From positions 87,810 through 151,809 of the forward strand of contig JAEZZQ010000042.1 of assembly GCA_023442465.1 (NCBI GenBank): a stretch of DNA of 64,000 nt, given 5' to 3'. Shown piece after piece: positions 9,673 to 18,941 of the stretch. A program made the translations under genes and the position numbers. Origin of the DNA: Bacillota bacterium. GTDB lineage: Bacteria > Bacillota > Clostridia > Lachnospirales > Lachnospiraceae. Positions within the stretch are counted from its first letter, which is position 1. The number at the start of each line of letters is the position of its first letter. Under the pieces are notes generated by a model. It did no database searches, was not told the origin of the DNA, and worked only from the letters and a program-made list of their open reading frames with translations.

Positions 9673-12600
9673 GAATCCTAATGTGAAAAAAGTGTTGGTT
9701 ATCGGTTCCGGCCCTATTGTTATCGGACAGGCAGCGGAATTCGACTATGCGGGAACGCAGGCTTGCCGCTCTCTAAAGGAAGAGGGAGTCGAGGTCGTAC
9801 TTGTAAACTCCAACCCAGCAACCATTATGACGGACAGAGATATCGCAGATAAGATATATATTGAGCCTTTGACGGTCAAAGTTTTAGAGCAGATCATCGA
9901 AAAGGAAAAGCCTGACAGTGTTTTGCCCACTCTGGGAGGACAGGCAGGTCTAAATCTCGGTATGGAGCTGGATGAATCCGGATTTCTTGCGAGAAACAAC
10001 GTAAAGCTTCTTGGTACTACCGCTAAGACGATTAAAAAAGCAGAGGATCGTTTGGAATTCAAGGAGACGATGGAAAAAATCGGAGAGCCCTGCGCGGCAT
10101 CTCTTGTAGTGGAAAATGTAAAAGATGGTGTGGAATTCGCAAAGAAAATAGGATATCCGGTCGTTCTTCGCCCGGCATATACGCTTGGCGGCTCCGGCGG
10201 AGGAATTGCCGACAATCAGATGGAGCTGGAGGAAATTCTGGCTAACGGTCTGCGCCTTTCCCGCGTAGGTCAGGTTTTGGTAGAGCGTTGTATTTCCGGC
10301 TGGAAAGAAATTGAATACGAAGTGATGCGCGATAGTGTGGGCAACTGTATTACTGTTTGTAACATGGAGAATATCGACCCGGTGGGCGTACATACCGGAG
10401 ATAGTATCGTTGTGGCTCCTTCACAGACCTTGATGGATAAAGAATATCAGATGCTTCGCAGTTCGGCTCTCAACATTATCAATGAGCTGGAGATTACCGG
10501 GGGCTGCAACGTGCAGTTCGCTCTTCATCCTACCAGCTTTGAATATTGTGTAATCGAAGTAAATCCCCGTGTAAGCCGTTCTTCTGCGCTTGCGTCGAAG
10601 GCAACCGGATATCCGATCGCAAAGGTGGCGGCGAAGATTGCACTCGGCTATACGCTGGATGAAATAAAGAACGCGATTACAGGAAAAACCTATGCCAGCT
10701 TCGAGCCGACACTGGATTACTGTGTAGTGAAGATACCGCGCCTTCCTTTCGACAAGTTCATTACGGCGAAGAGGACGCTGACCACGCAGATGAAGGCTAC
10801 GGGCGAGGTTATGAGTATCTGTACGAATTTTGAAGGCGCGCTGATGAAGGCGATCCGTTCGCTGGAGCAGCATGTGGATTGTCTTATGAGCTATGATTTT
10901 ACAGCACTTTCTATGGAGGAGCTTCTGGACAGGCTGAAAATTGTGGATGACCAGAGAATTTACGTAATAGCGGAAGCGGTCAGAAAGGGAATTGATTACG
11001 ATACCATTCATGAGATAACTATGGTAGACCATTGGTTTATCGATAAAATCGCAATTTTAGTCGAGATGGAAGAGGCGCTGAAAAAGGGTCCTCTTACTGT
11101 GGATTTGTTAAAAGAAGCGAAGCGCATCGAGTACCCCGATAATGTCATCAGCAGGCTGACGGGCATACCGGAGGCAGATATTAAGAAAATGCGCTATGAC
11201 AACGGAATCACCGCAGCCTTTAAGATGGTGGATACCTGTGCGGCAGAATTCGCGGCGAGCACTCCTTATTATTATTCCTGCTTCGGAAGTGAAAGCGAGG
11301 TAGTAAAAACTAACCCGCTTAAGAAAGTGCTGGTTCTGGGCTCCGGTCCCATTCGTATCGGTCAGGGCATCGAGTTCGATTATTGCTCTGTACATGCTAC
11401 GTGGGCGTTTTCGAAGGCGGGATATGAGACGATTATCATTAATAACAACCCGGAGACGGTGAGCACCGACTTCGACATTGCGGATAAGCTTTATTTCGAG
11501 CCGCTTACCCCCGAAGACGTAGAGAACATTGTAAATATAGAGAAACCAGATGGAGCGGTGGTTCAGTTCGGCGGACAGACAGCGATTAAGCTGACAGAAA
11601 GTCTTATGAAGATGGGTGTTCCCATACTGGGAACGAGCGCGGAGAATGTAGATGCGGCAGAGGACAGGGAGTTGTTCGATGCGATTTTGGAAAAGTGCGA
11701 TATTCCCAGACCCTCAGGCGGAACCGTATTTACCGCTGAGGAGGCTAAGAAGGTAGCGAACAAATTGGGCTATCCGGTATTGGTGCGCCCTTCCTACGTT
11801 CTGGGCGGACAAGGGATGCAGATTGCCATTTCCGATGAGGAAGTGGAGGAATTCATGGAAATCATCAACCGCATCGCGCAGGATCATCCTATTCTGGTGG
11901 ATAAATATTTACAGGGCAAGGAGATCGAAGTGGATGCAGTCTGCGACGGTACCGATATATTGATTCCGGGCATTATGGAACATATCGAGAGGGCCGGTGT
12001 TCATTCCGGCGACAGCATTTCCGTATATCCTGCCCAGAGCATTAGTGAGAAAGTAAAGGAAACGATTGCGGAGTATACGAGAAGGCTCGCTAAGGCACTG
12101 CATGTCATCGGATTGATTAACATTCAGTTCATTGCGGTGGGCGAAGAGGTATATGTTATCGAAGTAAATCCCCGTTCCTCACGAACGGTGCCTTATATCA
12201 GCAAGGTAACGGGCATTCCCATAGTGGATCTTGCAACGGACGTTATCATAGGTAAGACGATCCGAGAGCTTGGCTATGAGCCGGGACTTCAAAAGGAAGC
12301 GGATTATGTGGCGATCAAGATGCCGGTCTTTTCCTTTGAGAAAATACGGGGGGCGGAAATCAGCTTAGGGCCGGAGATGAAATCTACGGGAGAATGCCTG
12401 GGTATTTCTAAAACCTTTAATGAAGCGCTTTATAAGGCATTTCTTGGTGCCGGTATCAACTTACCGAAATACAAGCAGATGATCATCACGGTTAAGGATG
12501 CGGATAAGGGAGAAGCGATTGAAATAGGAAAACGCTTTGAAAAGCTTGGTTATACCATTTATGCTACGAGAAGCACGGCGAATGCACTTAAGGAAGCCGG

Positions 12601-12865
12601 GATAAATGCCCGCAAGGTAAATAAGATACAGCAGGAATCGCCTACGGTCATGGATCTTATTCTGGGGCATAAGATTGACCTTGTCATCGATACGCCTACG
12701 CAGGGAAGGGATAAGTCCAGAGATGGCTTTCTCATAAGAAGGACTGCAATTGAGACGGGTGTGAACTGTCTGACCTCGTTGGATACCGCAAGAGCGTTGG
12801 TGACTAGCTTAGAGCATGTCAATAAGGAAGAAAAGCTGACATTGGTTGACATTGCGTCGCTGTAA
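9665..12865 (+). CDS. carB: Carbamoyl-phosphate synthase, large subunit
   Basis: 1066 aa, the full family length. It has two homologous ATP-grasp halves: the first starts KKVLVIGSGPIVIGQAAEFDY, the second KKVLVLGSGPIRIGQGIEFDY near residue 555. Each half includes a VRPSY/LRPAY-type ATP-grasp segment and an EVNPR metal-site motif. The C-terminal MGS-like regulatory domain (about residues 940-1066) includes DLVIDTP. It makes carbamoyl phosphate from bicarbonate, ammonia delivered by CarA, and two ATP. It overlaps carA by 8 bp and is closed by a terminator. Confidence 0.97.
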   Translation: MPKNPNVKKVLVIGSGPIVIGQAAEFDYAGTQACRSLKEEGVEVVLVNSNPATIMTDRDIADKIYIEPLTVKVLEQIIEKEKPDSVLPTLGGQAGLNLGMELDESGFLARNNVKLLGTTAKTIKKAEDRLEFKETMEKIGEPCAASLVVENVKDGVEFAKKIGYPVVLRPAYTLGGSGGGIADNQMELEEILANGLRLSRVGQVLVERCISGWKEIEYEVMRDSVGNCITVCNMENIDPVGVHTGDSIVVAPSQTLMDKEYQMLRSSALNIINELEITGGCNVQFALHPTSFEYCVIEVNPRVSRSSALASKATGYPIAKVAAKIALGYTLDEIKNAITGKTYASFEPTLDYCVVKIPRLPFDKFITAKRTLTTQMKATGEVMSICTNFEGALMKAIRSLEQHVDCLMSYDFTALSMEELLDRLKIVDDQRIYVIAEAVRKGIDYDTIHEITMVDHWFIDKIAILVEMEEALKKGPLTVDLLKEAKRIEYPDNVISRLTGIPEADIKKMRYDNGITAAFKMVDTCAAEFAASTPYYYSCFGSESEVVKTNPLKKVLVLGSGPIRIGQGIEFDYCSVHATWAFSKAGYETIIINNNPETVSTDFDIADKLYFEPLTPEDVENIVNIEKPDGAVVQFGGQTAIKLTESLMKMGVPILGTSAENVDAAEDRELFDAILEKCDIPRPSGGTVFTAEEAKKVANKLGYPVLVRPSYVLGGQGMQIAISDEEVEEFMEIINRIAQDHPILVDKYLQGKEIEVDAVCDGTDILIPGIMEHIERAGVHSGDSISVYPAQSISEKVKETIAEYTRRLAKALHVIGLINIQFIAVGEEVYVIEVNPRSSRTVPYISKVTGIPIVDLATDVIIGKTIRELGYEPGLQKEADYVAIKMPVFSFEKIRGAEISLGPEMKSTGECLGISKTFNEALYKAFLGAGINLPKYKQMIITVKDADKGEAIEIGKRFEKLGYTIYATRSTANALKEAGINARKVNKIQQESPTVMDLILGHKIDLVIDTPTQGRDKSRDGFLIRRTAIETGVNCLTSLDTARALVTSLEHVNKEEKLTLVDIASL

Positions 12866-12868
12866 ATA

Positions 12869-12926
12869 GGGGGACTGCTGCAAAATGATGGGGAGTGATG
12901 CCGTTGTTTTGCGGTAGCCCTTTTTT
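12869..12926 (+). terminator. Terminator after carB
   Basis: A long imperfect stem in which ctgctgcaaaa pairs with ttttgcggtag, with G-runs opposite CCC at the base, followed by TTTTTT. Confidence 0.7.
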
Positions 12927-12974
12927 GAGCAGGTTATATTCTTCCAACAGACTTTGGAAGGAGAACAAAATAAT

Positions 12975-13628
12975 ATGATAAATTATGCAAAAGAGCTGGA
13001 TAAAATAATAGAAACACAATTAAAAGAAAGCGAACAGCGAAAGACCCTTCTCCTCCATAGCTGCTGTGCGCCATGCAGCAGTTATGTAATGGAATATTTG
13101 CGCGAATATTTCGATATCACGGTTTTTTACTATAATCCTAACATTACAGAAGATGTGGAATACCGGAAAAGAGCTGAGGAGCAAAAACGCTTAATCGCAG
13201 ATTATAACAGACAGGTAGAGGAGGGAATATTCGAAAATATGTATTCCACTCTACGCGCACATAGGATTGAAGTAATAGAGGGCGACTATGAGCCGGAGAG
13301 CTTTTATCATATCGCCAAGGGCCTGGAGCGCTGCCCGGAGGGCGGAGAGAGATGTCTTTTGTGCTATGAGCTGAGGCTGCGAAAAACCGCACAGCTTGCT
13401 GCGGAGAAGGGCTTTGATTATTTCACCACAACACTTACGATAAGTCCGATGAAAAATGCAGAAAAGCTAAATGAAATCGGTGGGCTTATGGGAAAAGAAT
13501 TCGGCGTTGCTTTTTTGCCCTCGGATTTTAAAAAGAAAAACGGGTACAAGAGGTCGGTTGAGCTGTCCGGACAGTTTGGGCTGTATAGACAAGACTATTG
13601 CGGCTGTGTTTATTCCCGCGGGCAATGA
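12975..13628 (+). CDS. queH: Epoxyqueuosine reductase QueH
   Basis: 217 aa. It matches the QueH (formerly DUF208) family, the non-cobalamin enzyme that reduces epoxyqueuosine to queuosine in tRNA. Diagnostic cysteines are all present: the adjacent pair in HSCCAPCSSY near residue 31, then GGERCLLCYELRL, then YRQDYCGCVYS at the C-terminus. These are known to bind an iron-sulfur cluster and metal. The frame is open to a TTG at 12954, but ATG 12975 is chosen because GGAAGGAG precedes it at about 12 nt. It stands alone between the carB terminator and argS. Confidence 0.93.
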   Translation: MINYAKELDKIIETQLKESEQRKTLLLHSCCAPCSSYVMEYLREYFDITVFYYNPNITEDVEYRKRAEEQKRLIADYNRQVEEGIFENMYSTLRAHRIEVIEGDYEPESFYHIAKGLERCPEGGERCLLCYELRLRKTAQLAAEKGFDYFTTTLTISPMKNAEKLNEIGGLMGKEFGVAFLPSDFKKKNGYKRSVELSGQFGLYRQDYCGCVYSRGQ

Positions 13629-13658
13629 GCCAAAGCGCAAGCTTGCTTGCATTTGGTG

Positions 13659-13726
13659 AATGCCGCGAGGGTCAAATATCCCACAGCTTGCTATGGGGTA
13701 TTTGACTCTAAGGACAAATTGGCATT
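13659..13726. repeat. Long nested hairpin between queH and argS
   Basis: A strong imperfect palindrome: gggtcaaatatccc (13669-13682) pairs with ggggtatttgactc (13695-13708), enclosed by aatgcc (13659) and ggcatt (13721). It is not followed by a T-run, so it is not a standard terminator. It resembles the palindromic intergenic elements common in clostridia. No second copy was noticed in this window. Confidence 0.5.
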
Positions 13727-13807
13727 GCGAAAATAAGAACGAGATGATAGTATATATAGATGTGAGATGAGGGGTGGCTTCACCCGGTTAAGGAAGGAAG
13801 AAATGTA

Positions 13808-15574
13808 ATGAATAAAATTCTTGATGTAATATCAGATGAGATGAAGCGTGCTTTTTTATCGGCAGGATATGCGGAAGAACTGGGGAAGGTCACATTGTCA
13901 AATCGTCCCGATTTGTGTGAGTATCAATGTAACGGAGCGATGGCAGGCGCGAAGCAGTATAAAAAGGCGCCGATTATCATAGCGCAGGAAGTGGCGCAGA
14001 AGTTAAACGACAGCAAGATATTTGAAGAAGTGAGCGCAGTAAATCCCGGCTTTTTGAATTTGAAGCTGAAGCCGGAATTTTTGAAGGATTATTTGAACCA
14101 GATGGCACATTCTCCTAAATTTGGATTGGACATGCCAAAGAGCCCTAAGAAAATTGTAATCGATTATGGCGGCCCGAATATAGCGAAGCCTTTGCACGTA
14201 GGCCATCTGCGTTCAGCCATCATCGGCGAGAGTATAAAGCGTATCGCGCGGTATGCGGGACACGAGGTAATCGGAGATATTCATCTGGGCGACTGGGGCC
14301 TGCAAATGGGATTGATCATTACGGAGCTTCAGGAGCGTTACCCGGAGCTTGTATATTTCGATGAAGCTTTCAAGGGAGAATATCCTAAGGAGGCACCTTT
14401 TACCATTTCGCAGCTGGAGGAAATCTACCCTACGGCCAGCAGCAAGTCCAAGGAAGACGCTTCTTACAAGGCGAAGGCCATGGACGCTACGTTCAAGCTT
14501 CAAAGCGGAGTGAGCGGGTATCGTGCTCTTTGGAAACATATTATTAACGTTTCGGTAGCCGATTTGAAAAAAAATTACCGCAATCTGAACGTGGAATTCG
14601 ATCTTTGGAAGGGCGAATCCGACGTGCATGATCTGATTCCCCATATGGTAGAGGATATGAAGGAAATGGGATACGCATATATAAGCGACGGTGCTCTGGT
14701 GGTGGATGTTAAGGAAGAATCGGATACGAAAGAGATTCCTCCCTGCATGATTTTAAAATCCGACGGCGCATCCCTTTATAATACTACGGATCTGGCGACG
14801 ATCATGGAGCGTATGAACCGGATACACCCGGATGAAATTATTTATGTGGTGGATAAGCGTCAGGATTTGTATTTCGAGCAGGTATTCCGCTGCGCGAGGA
14901 AAACAAAGCTGGTACAGCCGGAGACAAAGCTGTATTTTCTTGGATTCGGTACGATGAACGGCAAGGACGGCAAGCCATTTAAGACGAGAGAGGGCGGCGT
15001 GATGCGCTTAGAATCTCTGCTTTCCGAAATCAATGAAGAGATGTATGGAAAAATCACGGAGAACCGTTTGGTGCCGGAAAAAGAGGCAAGGGAAACAGCT
15101 CGTGTAGTGGCTCTGTCTGCGATAAAATACGGCGATTTATCCAATCAGGCTTCGAAGGATTATATTTTCGATATGGACAGATTTACTTCTTTTGAAGGAG
15201 ATACGGGTCCGTATATTTTGTATACAATCGTGCGCATTAAGTCCATTTTGACCAAATATAAGGAAATGGGAGGCTCGTTGGTGGAGGTAGTGCTTCAGGA
15301 ACCCACCGGAGAGTCGGAAAAGAATCTGATGCTCCAGCTTGTAGGCTTCAACGCCATGATGGAAAGTGCCTATGAAGAAATTGCGCCTCATAAGGTGTGT
15401 GCCTATATTTATGATTTGGCGAATGCGCTTAACCATTTTTATCATGAGACAAAGATTTTAACAGAAGAGGATCCTGCCAAGAAAGAAGGCTTTATAGCGC
15501 TTCTCGTATTGACGCGTGATGTACTGGGAACATGTATCGATGTGCTCGGTTTCCAGGCACCGGAGAGAATGTGA
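13808..15574 (+). CDS. argS: Arginyl-tRNA synthetase
   Basis: Charges tRNA-Arg. 588 aa. The N-terminal Add-1 domain is followed by the class I catalytic core with the HIGH-type motif in AKPLHVGHLRSAIIG (about residues 120-134) and DWGLQMGLI. The KMSKS loop is replaced by the KPFKTREGG variant, usual for many ArgRS. The C-terminal helical anticodon-binding domain includes EGDTGPYILYTIVRI. GGAAGGAAG upstream supports the ATG. No T-box was found ahead of the gene. Confidence 0.96.
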   Translation: MNKILDVISDEMKRAFLSAGYAEELGKVTLSNRPDLCEYQCNGAMAGAKQYKKAPIIIAQEVAQKLNDSKIFEEVSAVNPGFLNLKLKPEFLKDYLNQMAHSPKFGLDMPKSPKKIVIDYGGPNIAKPLHVGHLRSAIIGESIKRIARYAGHEVIGDIHLGDWGLQMGLIITELQERYPELVYFDEAFKGEYPKEAPFTISQLEEIYPTASSKSKEDASYKAKAMDATFKLQSGVSGYRALWKHIINVSVADLKKNYRNLNVEFDLWKGESDVHDLIPHMVEDMKEMGYAYISDGALVVDVKEESDTKEIPPCMILKSDGASLYNTTDLATIMERMNRIHPDEIIYVVDKRQDLYFEQVFRCARKTKLVQPETKLYFLGFGTMNGKDGKPFKTREGGVMRLESLLSEINEEMYGKITENRLVPEKEARETARVVALSAIKYGDLSNQASKDYIFDMDRFTSFEGDTGPYILYTIVRIKSILTKYKEMGGSLVEVVLQEPTGESEKNLMLQLVGFNAMMESAYEEIAPHKVCAYIYDLANALNHFYHETKILTEEDPAKKEGFIALLVLTRDVLGTCIDVLGFQAPERM

Positions 15575-15656
15575 TATAATCCGGTATAGGAATTGTCAGG
15601 AAAAATCAGATTGTTGAAAAAGTTAAAAATTTTGCTAAAAAGTTTCAGAAAATCCC

Positions 15657-15686
15657 TTGACAAGCAGGGGAATAAAATTGTATACT
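15657..15686 (+). promoter_or_regulatory. Promoter of the tRNA-Val/tRNA-Met pair
   Basis: A perfect TTGACA (15657-15662), an 18-bp spacer and TATACT (15681-15686), 36 nt upstream of the first tRNA. Confidence 0.75.
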
Positions 15687-15722
15687 AGCAAAGCGGGTTG
15701 CGGAAAGCAACCTAACAAATGT

Positions 15723-15795
15723 GGGATCTTAGCTCAGCTGGGAGAGCATCTGCCTTACAAGCAGAGGGTCATAGGTTCGAGCCCTATAGGTCCCA
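15723..15795 (+). tRNA. tRNA-Val (anticodon UAC)
   Basis: A complete cloverleaf of 73 nt including the discriminator base. The acceptor is gggatct / aggtccc; the anticodon stem tctgc / gcaga encloses the loop cttacaa (anticodon TAC). The T-arm is ataggttcgagccctat. CCA is not encoded. Confidence 0.95.
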
Positions 15796-15803
15796 TATTA
15801 TAT

Positions 15804-15877
15804 GGCGAGATAGCTCAGTTGGCTAGAGCATACGGTTCATACCCGTAGTGTCGAGGGTTCGAATCCCCCTCTCGCTA
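15804..15877 (+). tRNA. tRNA-Met (anticodon CAU)
   Basis: A complete 74-nt cloverleaf. The acceptor is ggcgaga / tctcgct and the anticodon stem tacgg / ccgta encloses ttcatac (anticodon CAT). The first pair is G-U rather than the unpaired A of initiator tRNA, favouring elongator Met. A CAT-anticodon tRNA-Ile2 cannot be fully excluded without comparison. Its 3' end is the apparent integration site of the island that follows. Confidence 0.92.
15861..15877. repeat. attL-like sequence: 3' end of tRNA-Met
   Basis: The 17-bp gaatccccctctcgcta that ends tRNA-Met recurs exactly at 22648-22664 in the same orientation. Integration into the 3' end of a tRNA gene, with the tRNA regenerated at one boundary, is the usual arrangement for tyrosine-recombinase islands. 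Confidence 0.75.
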
Positions 15878-15881
15878 TTGT

Positions 15882-15912
15882 AAAAACCTTGATTATAATC
15901 AAGGTTTTTTTC
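15882..15912 (+). terminator. Terminator of the tRNA pair
   Basis: aaaaccttgat / atcaaggtttt stem with a tight loop followed by TTTTTTT, 5 nt after tRNA-Met. Confidence 0.85.
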
Positions 15913-15982
15913 TATTTAAAACACTATGTACCCTACAAATTAATGAAACTAATAGTAATAAGGTATTCAAGAAGGGGACACG

Positions 15983-16196
15983 ATTGAAATCAAATCCGGG
16001 CAAGGAGTGCTAGGATCCTTGTTTAACGAGAAGAACCTCAAGGACTTTTATCGTCAATGACATAATCAGTACGTTAGGATTAAGCCCTGATGAAGTTACA
16101 GAGGCAATAAAATCATATATGGGACAAAACAACACAGGGCATCATAAAGTCGTAAAAAATAGTCAGAAAAGAATTTTATTTCCAATCTGGCTATAA
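15983..16196 (+). pseudogene. Frameshifted fragment of a small unknown gene (copy 1)
   Basis: Translation in two frames gives IEIKSGQGVLGSLFNEKNLKDF and then GLSPDEVTEAIKSYMGQN. These align along their length with the better-preserved fragment at 21115-21348 (IKSEQGELEALYNEKKLKDL, then GLSPNEVIEAIKTYADQ). The frame is broken near 16057 and there is no start codon or RBS, so this is a remnant. The family is not recognised; it is a short helical protein. Confidence 0.6.
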
Positions 16197-16251
16197 TTTT
16201 TAATCTGAAATGTAAACAGAGATGCTTAAAAAAATTCTGGTGTTTAAAATA

Positions 16252-16288
16252 AAAAACTCCTGTTGGTTAAATATATGCAGGAGTTTTT
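16252..16288 (-). terminator. Terminator of the small minus-strand gene
   Basis: An 11-bp perfect stem (aaaaactcctg / caggagttttt) just past the stop of the 57-aa gene on the minus strand, with T-runs on either side. Confidence 0.75.
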
Positions 16289-16301
16289 ATTAAAATATTC
16301 A

Positions 16302-16475
16302 CTAGATAATTGGATAATACATTTCGCATCGAGGATTACAATAATACGGCGGTCTGGACCCAATTTCAGGTAGTTTAAAAGGATGAGCGTTTGGAGTATA
16401 CAGCACATCTGCTTTTTCATTGGAACGATTTATAAGTAGAAATTCTACCCCAGGGCAGGGTTTATTATCTGGCAC
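16302..16475 (-). CDS. Small Cys/Pro-rich protein of unknown function (57 aa)
   Basis: A 58-codon frame beginning with GTG, with AAAGGAG 8 nt upstream, and followed directly by a strong terminator on its own strand. That combination makes it a credible gene despite its size. The protein is rich in Pro, Asn, Tyr and Cys: it starts MPDNKPCPGVEFLLINRSN and ends YYCNPRCEMYYPII, with three cysteines. I do not recognise the family. The composition is reminiscent of spore-surface or metal-binding small proteins, but that is only an impression. Confidence 0.55.
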   Translation of the reverse strand: MPDNKPCPGVEFLLINRSNEKADVLYTPNAHPFKLPEIGSRPPYYCNPRCEMYYPII

Positions 16476-16628
16476 AGATCAGTCTCCTTTAAAATTTACT
16501 CTAATATTTATTATTCAATTTGTAATATTATGTGCTTACACAATAATTGCTTTAATTAGAAGCTTATGCACATTATTATAACAAGTATCATAAAATGGTT
16601 TTGTAAAGCATATTTTAGGAGGAATTTC

Positions 16629-17549
16629 ATGGATATAGATCAACCAATGCGTAATGAGTATCCTATGTACCCCAATTATGGGAAAATAACTCGTTATCAG
16701 GATGTTCCGATCACTGTGCCGGAACAGAGACAATTTCGTCAGCCTGGCTTAGAGAGTTTAATGAATCCGCGGCCAATTATTGAAAATCCAAATTATAGAG
16801 GAAGTGGGAAGTTATTAGGAAAGGTAGCACTTATCACAGGCGGAGACAGTGGGATCGGTGCTGCAGTAGCTATTGCTTTTGCTAAAGAAGGAGCCGATGT
16901 TGCTATTGCTTATTTAGATGAACATGAGGATGCAAACCGTACAAAAAACAGAATTGAACAACTTGGTCAGAAATGTTTATTAATGCCAGGTGATTTAAAA
17001 GAAAAACAAAATTGTATTAATATTGTAGAAGAAACTGTCAAAAAATTTGGAAAGTTAGATATTCTTTGCAACCATGTTGGCATTCAATTTCAGCAGCAAA
17101 GTCTTCTTGATATCAGCGACCAACAGTTTGACGACACCTTTAAAGTAAACATATATTCTCATTTCTATACAACCAGAGCGGCAATCCCTTACTTAAGATC
17201 AGGAAGTTCTATCATTAATACTGCTTCTGTTGTGGCCTATGTAGGTTACAAGCAGCTAATTGACTATACGGCCTCGAAAGGAGCTATAGTTGGATTTACA
17301 CGGGCACTGGCCAATAATCTAATAAGTAAAGGCATTAGAGTAAATGGAGTTGCGCCGGGAAGAGTTTGGACACCGCTGATTCCTTCAAGCTTTTCTCCGG
17401 ATGAGGTAACCCAAGTAAATAATCCTATGGAACGGCAAGCACAGCCTTTTGAACTCGCTCCGGCCTATGTATATCTTGCATCTGATGATTCACGATTCGT
17501 TGTGGGACAAATAATTCACGTAGATGGAGGAGAGTTTACGTCATCTTAA
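16629..17549 (+). CDS. SDR-family oxidoreductase with N-terminal extension (general-stress type)
   Basis: 306 aa. NAD(P)-dependent short-chain dehydrogenase with the cofactor motif TGGDSGIGAAVA near residue 75 and the catalytic S and YxxxK (NTASVVAYVGYKQLIDYTASKG). The roughly 60-residue N-terminal extension (RQPGLESLMNPRPIIENPNY) is typical of the Bacillus YdaD/YhdF/YhxC general-stress SDR group. The usual NNAG motif is altered to CNHVG. The substrate is unknown. The frame is open from 16566, but ATG 16629 is chosen because AGGAGG lies 6 nt upstream. Confidence 0.9.
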   Translation: MDIDQPMRNEYPMYPNYGKITRYQDVPITVPEQRQFRQPGLESLMNPRPIIENPNYRGSGKLLGKVALITGGDSGIGAAVAIAFAKEGADVAIAYLDEHEDANRTKNRIEQLGQKCLLMPGDLKEKQNCINIVEETVKKFGKLDILCNHVGIQFQQQSLLDISDQQFDDTFKVNIYSHFYTTRAAIPYLRSGSSIINTASVVAYVGYKQLIDYTASKGAIVGFTRALANNLISKGIRVNGVAPGRVWTPLIPSSFSPDEVTQVNNPMERQAQPFELAPAYVYLASDDSRFVVGQIIHVDGGEFTSS

Positions 17550-17624
17550 ACTTTATGTTTGTTTGTTCTGAGTGTATTAATAAGTATTAGATTGAATAAC
17601 TATTAAAAAATAAAAATCGTTATA

Positions 17625-17658
17625 AAACAATCAGAAAATTAATATCTGGTTGTTTTTA
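17625..17658 (+). terminator. Terminator after the first SDR
   Basis: aacaatcag / ctggttgtt stem followed by TTTTATTTT. It is nearly the same hairpin as the one after the second SDR (18887-18919). Confidence 0.7.
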
Positions 17659-17680
17659 TTTTGCAGAAAGAAATGTTAAT

Positions 17681-17906
17681 ATGAGATTAATAGATAGATC
17701 AAAAGGACGCATAAGAAATATTTGTACAAACGAAGAGTTAGATATAATCCTTGAAGAAAACAAGTATATTCCTATAAAGAAACGAGCAATACATTAAACC
17801 TGTAAATAGAATACAAAGGGTTCTTGATATATTAGCAATTAATATTTATTGGGTTTATTCTGATGATAAAGTTATGGCTGATTATAACGGTAAATTTAAT
17901 AATTAA
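17681..17906 (+). pseudogene. Frameshifted remnant of a small unknown gene
   Basis: Frame one encodes 38 residues starting MRLIDRSKGRIRNICTNEE and including ENKYIPIKKRA. After a +1 shift near 17793 the frame continues with NRIQRVLDILAINIYWVYS and DDKVMADYNGKF to a stop at 17906. It has no good RBS. A second, shorter relative lies downstream of the second SDR (18942-19063). The family is not recognised. Confidence 0.5.
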
Positions 17907-18075
17907 TATTTAGAAGGATGGTACTTTATAAACATATTGGATTGCTGATATAAAAGAAGCATGTTGAACTATATTTCTTGCAATAACTTGTCATAAATTA
18001 GATTGATTATTATTTAACAAAGTGGTATAGTAATTTATATGACACTACCACTATAACATATACAGGAGGGTTATC

Positions 18076-18837
18076 ATGAGGTTAGAGAATAAAGTGGCTA
18101 TCATTACAGGGGCCAGTGCAGGAATGGGAAGGGCAATGGCTTTACGCTTTGCCGCTGAAGGTGCAACCGTTATAGCTGTGGCAAGACGGAAAGAACGCTT
18201 GGAAGCTATCGTTCAAGAAGCTGAACGTGAGGGAAACAAAATAGTTGCCAAGGTAGGGGATGTATCTAACCAACAGCAGATGGAACAAATGATGGATGAT
18301 GTTGTGGCAGAGTATGGACGTATTGACGTCTTGATTAATAATGCAGGCATCATGGATGAAATGACTTCTGTTGCTGAATTGACGGATGAAATGTGGCATC
18401 ATATTATTGATGTAAATTTGACGGGTCCTTTTGTTCTTTGCCGTAAAGCAGTAAAACAAATGCTCAAACAGGGCTACGGTAATATCATTAATATTGCATC
18501 TGTTGGCGGACTACAAGGTTCTCGTGCAGGTGCTGCTTATACTTCATCGAAATTTGCTTTGGTTGGGTTAACAAAGAATATTGGATTTATGTATGCGAAA
18601 AAAGGAATTCGATGCAATGCGATTTGTCCCGGCGGCGTTTCCACAGAGATTAGTGAGGCGGGTATTAGTAATCCGGATCCTTTTGGTTTGGAACGTGCAA
18701 TGGCAGGAATTGGAACTAATCCACGTAATGGTGACCCCGAAGAGCTTGCCTCAGCCGCAGTATTCCTTGCATCAGATGAATCGAGTTTTGTTAATGGTAC
18801 AACACTTGTAGTTGATGGCGGTATGACAGCTTATTAA
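18076..18837 (+). CDS. SDR-family oxidoreductase
   Basis: 253 aa, a classical short-chain dehydrogenase of the FabG/glucose-dehydrogenase size class. The Rossmann motif is TGASAGMGRAMA (about residues 12-23), followed by VLINNAGIMD. The catalytic region is NIASVGGLQGSRAGAAYTSSKFAL with Ser, Tyr and Lys in place, and the C-terminus has FVNGTTLVVDGGMTAY. NAD(P) cofactor is expected; the substrate cannot be assigned. AGGAGG precedes the ATG and a terminator follows, so it is probably monocistronic. Confidence 0.93.
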   Translation: MRLENKVAIITGASAGMGRAMALRFAAEGATVIAVARRKERLEAIVQEAEREGNKIVAKVGDVSNQQQMEQMMDDVVAEYGRIDVLINNAGIMDEMTSVAELTDEMWHHIIDVNLTGPFVLCRKAVKQMLKQGYGNIINIASVGGLQGSRAGAAYTSSKFALVGLTKNIGFMYAKKGIRCNAICPGGVSTEISEAGISNPDPFGLERAMAGIGTNPRNGDPEELASAAVFLASDESSFVNGTTLVVDGGMTAY

Positions 18838-18886
18838 TAAATATTATTATTTGGACTATGATTTTACATAAATAATTAATGATAAG

Positions 18887-18919
18887 AACAACCAGAAAAT
18901 ATTTATCTGGTTGTTTTTT
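18887..18919 (+). terminator. Terminator after the second SDR
   Basis: aacaaccag / ctggttgtt stem followed by TTTTTA. Its sequence and downstream context match the hairpin after the first SDR. Confidence 0.75.
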
Positions 18920-18941
18920 ATTGCAGAAAGAATTAGACAAT

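Noticed and set aside
10421..11032. 203-codon minus-strand ORF inside carB
   Set aside because: A shadow of carB; the + strand frame carries all CPSase motifs.
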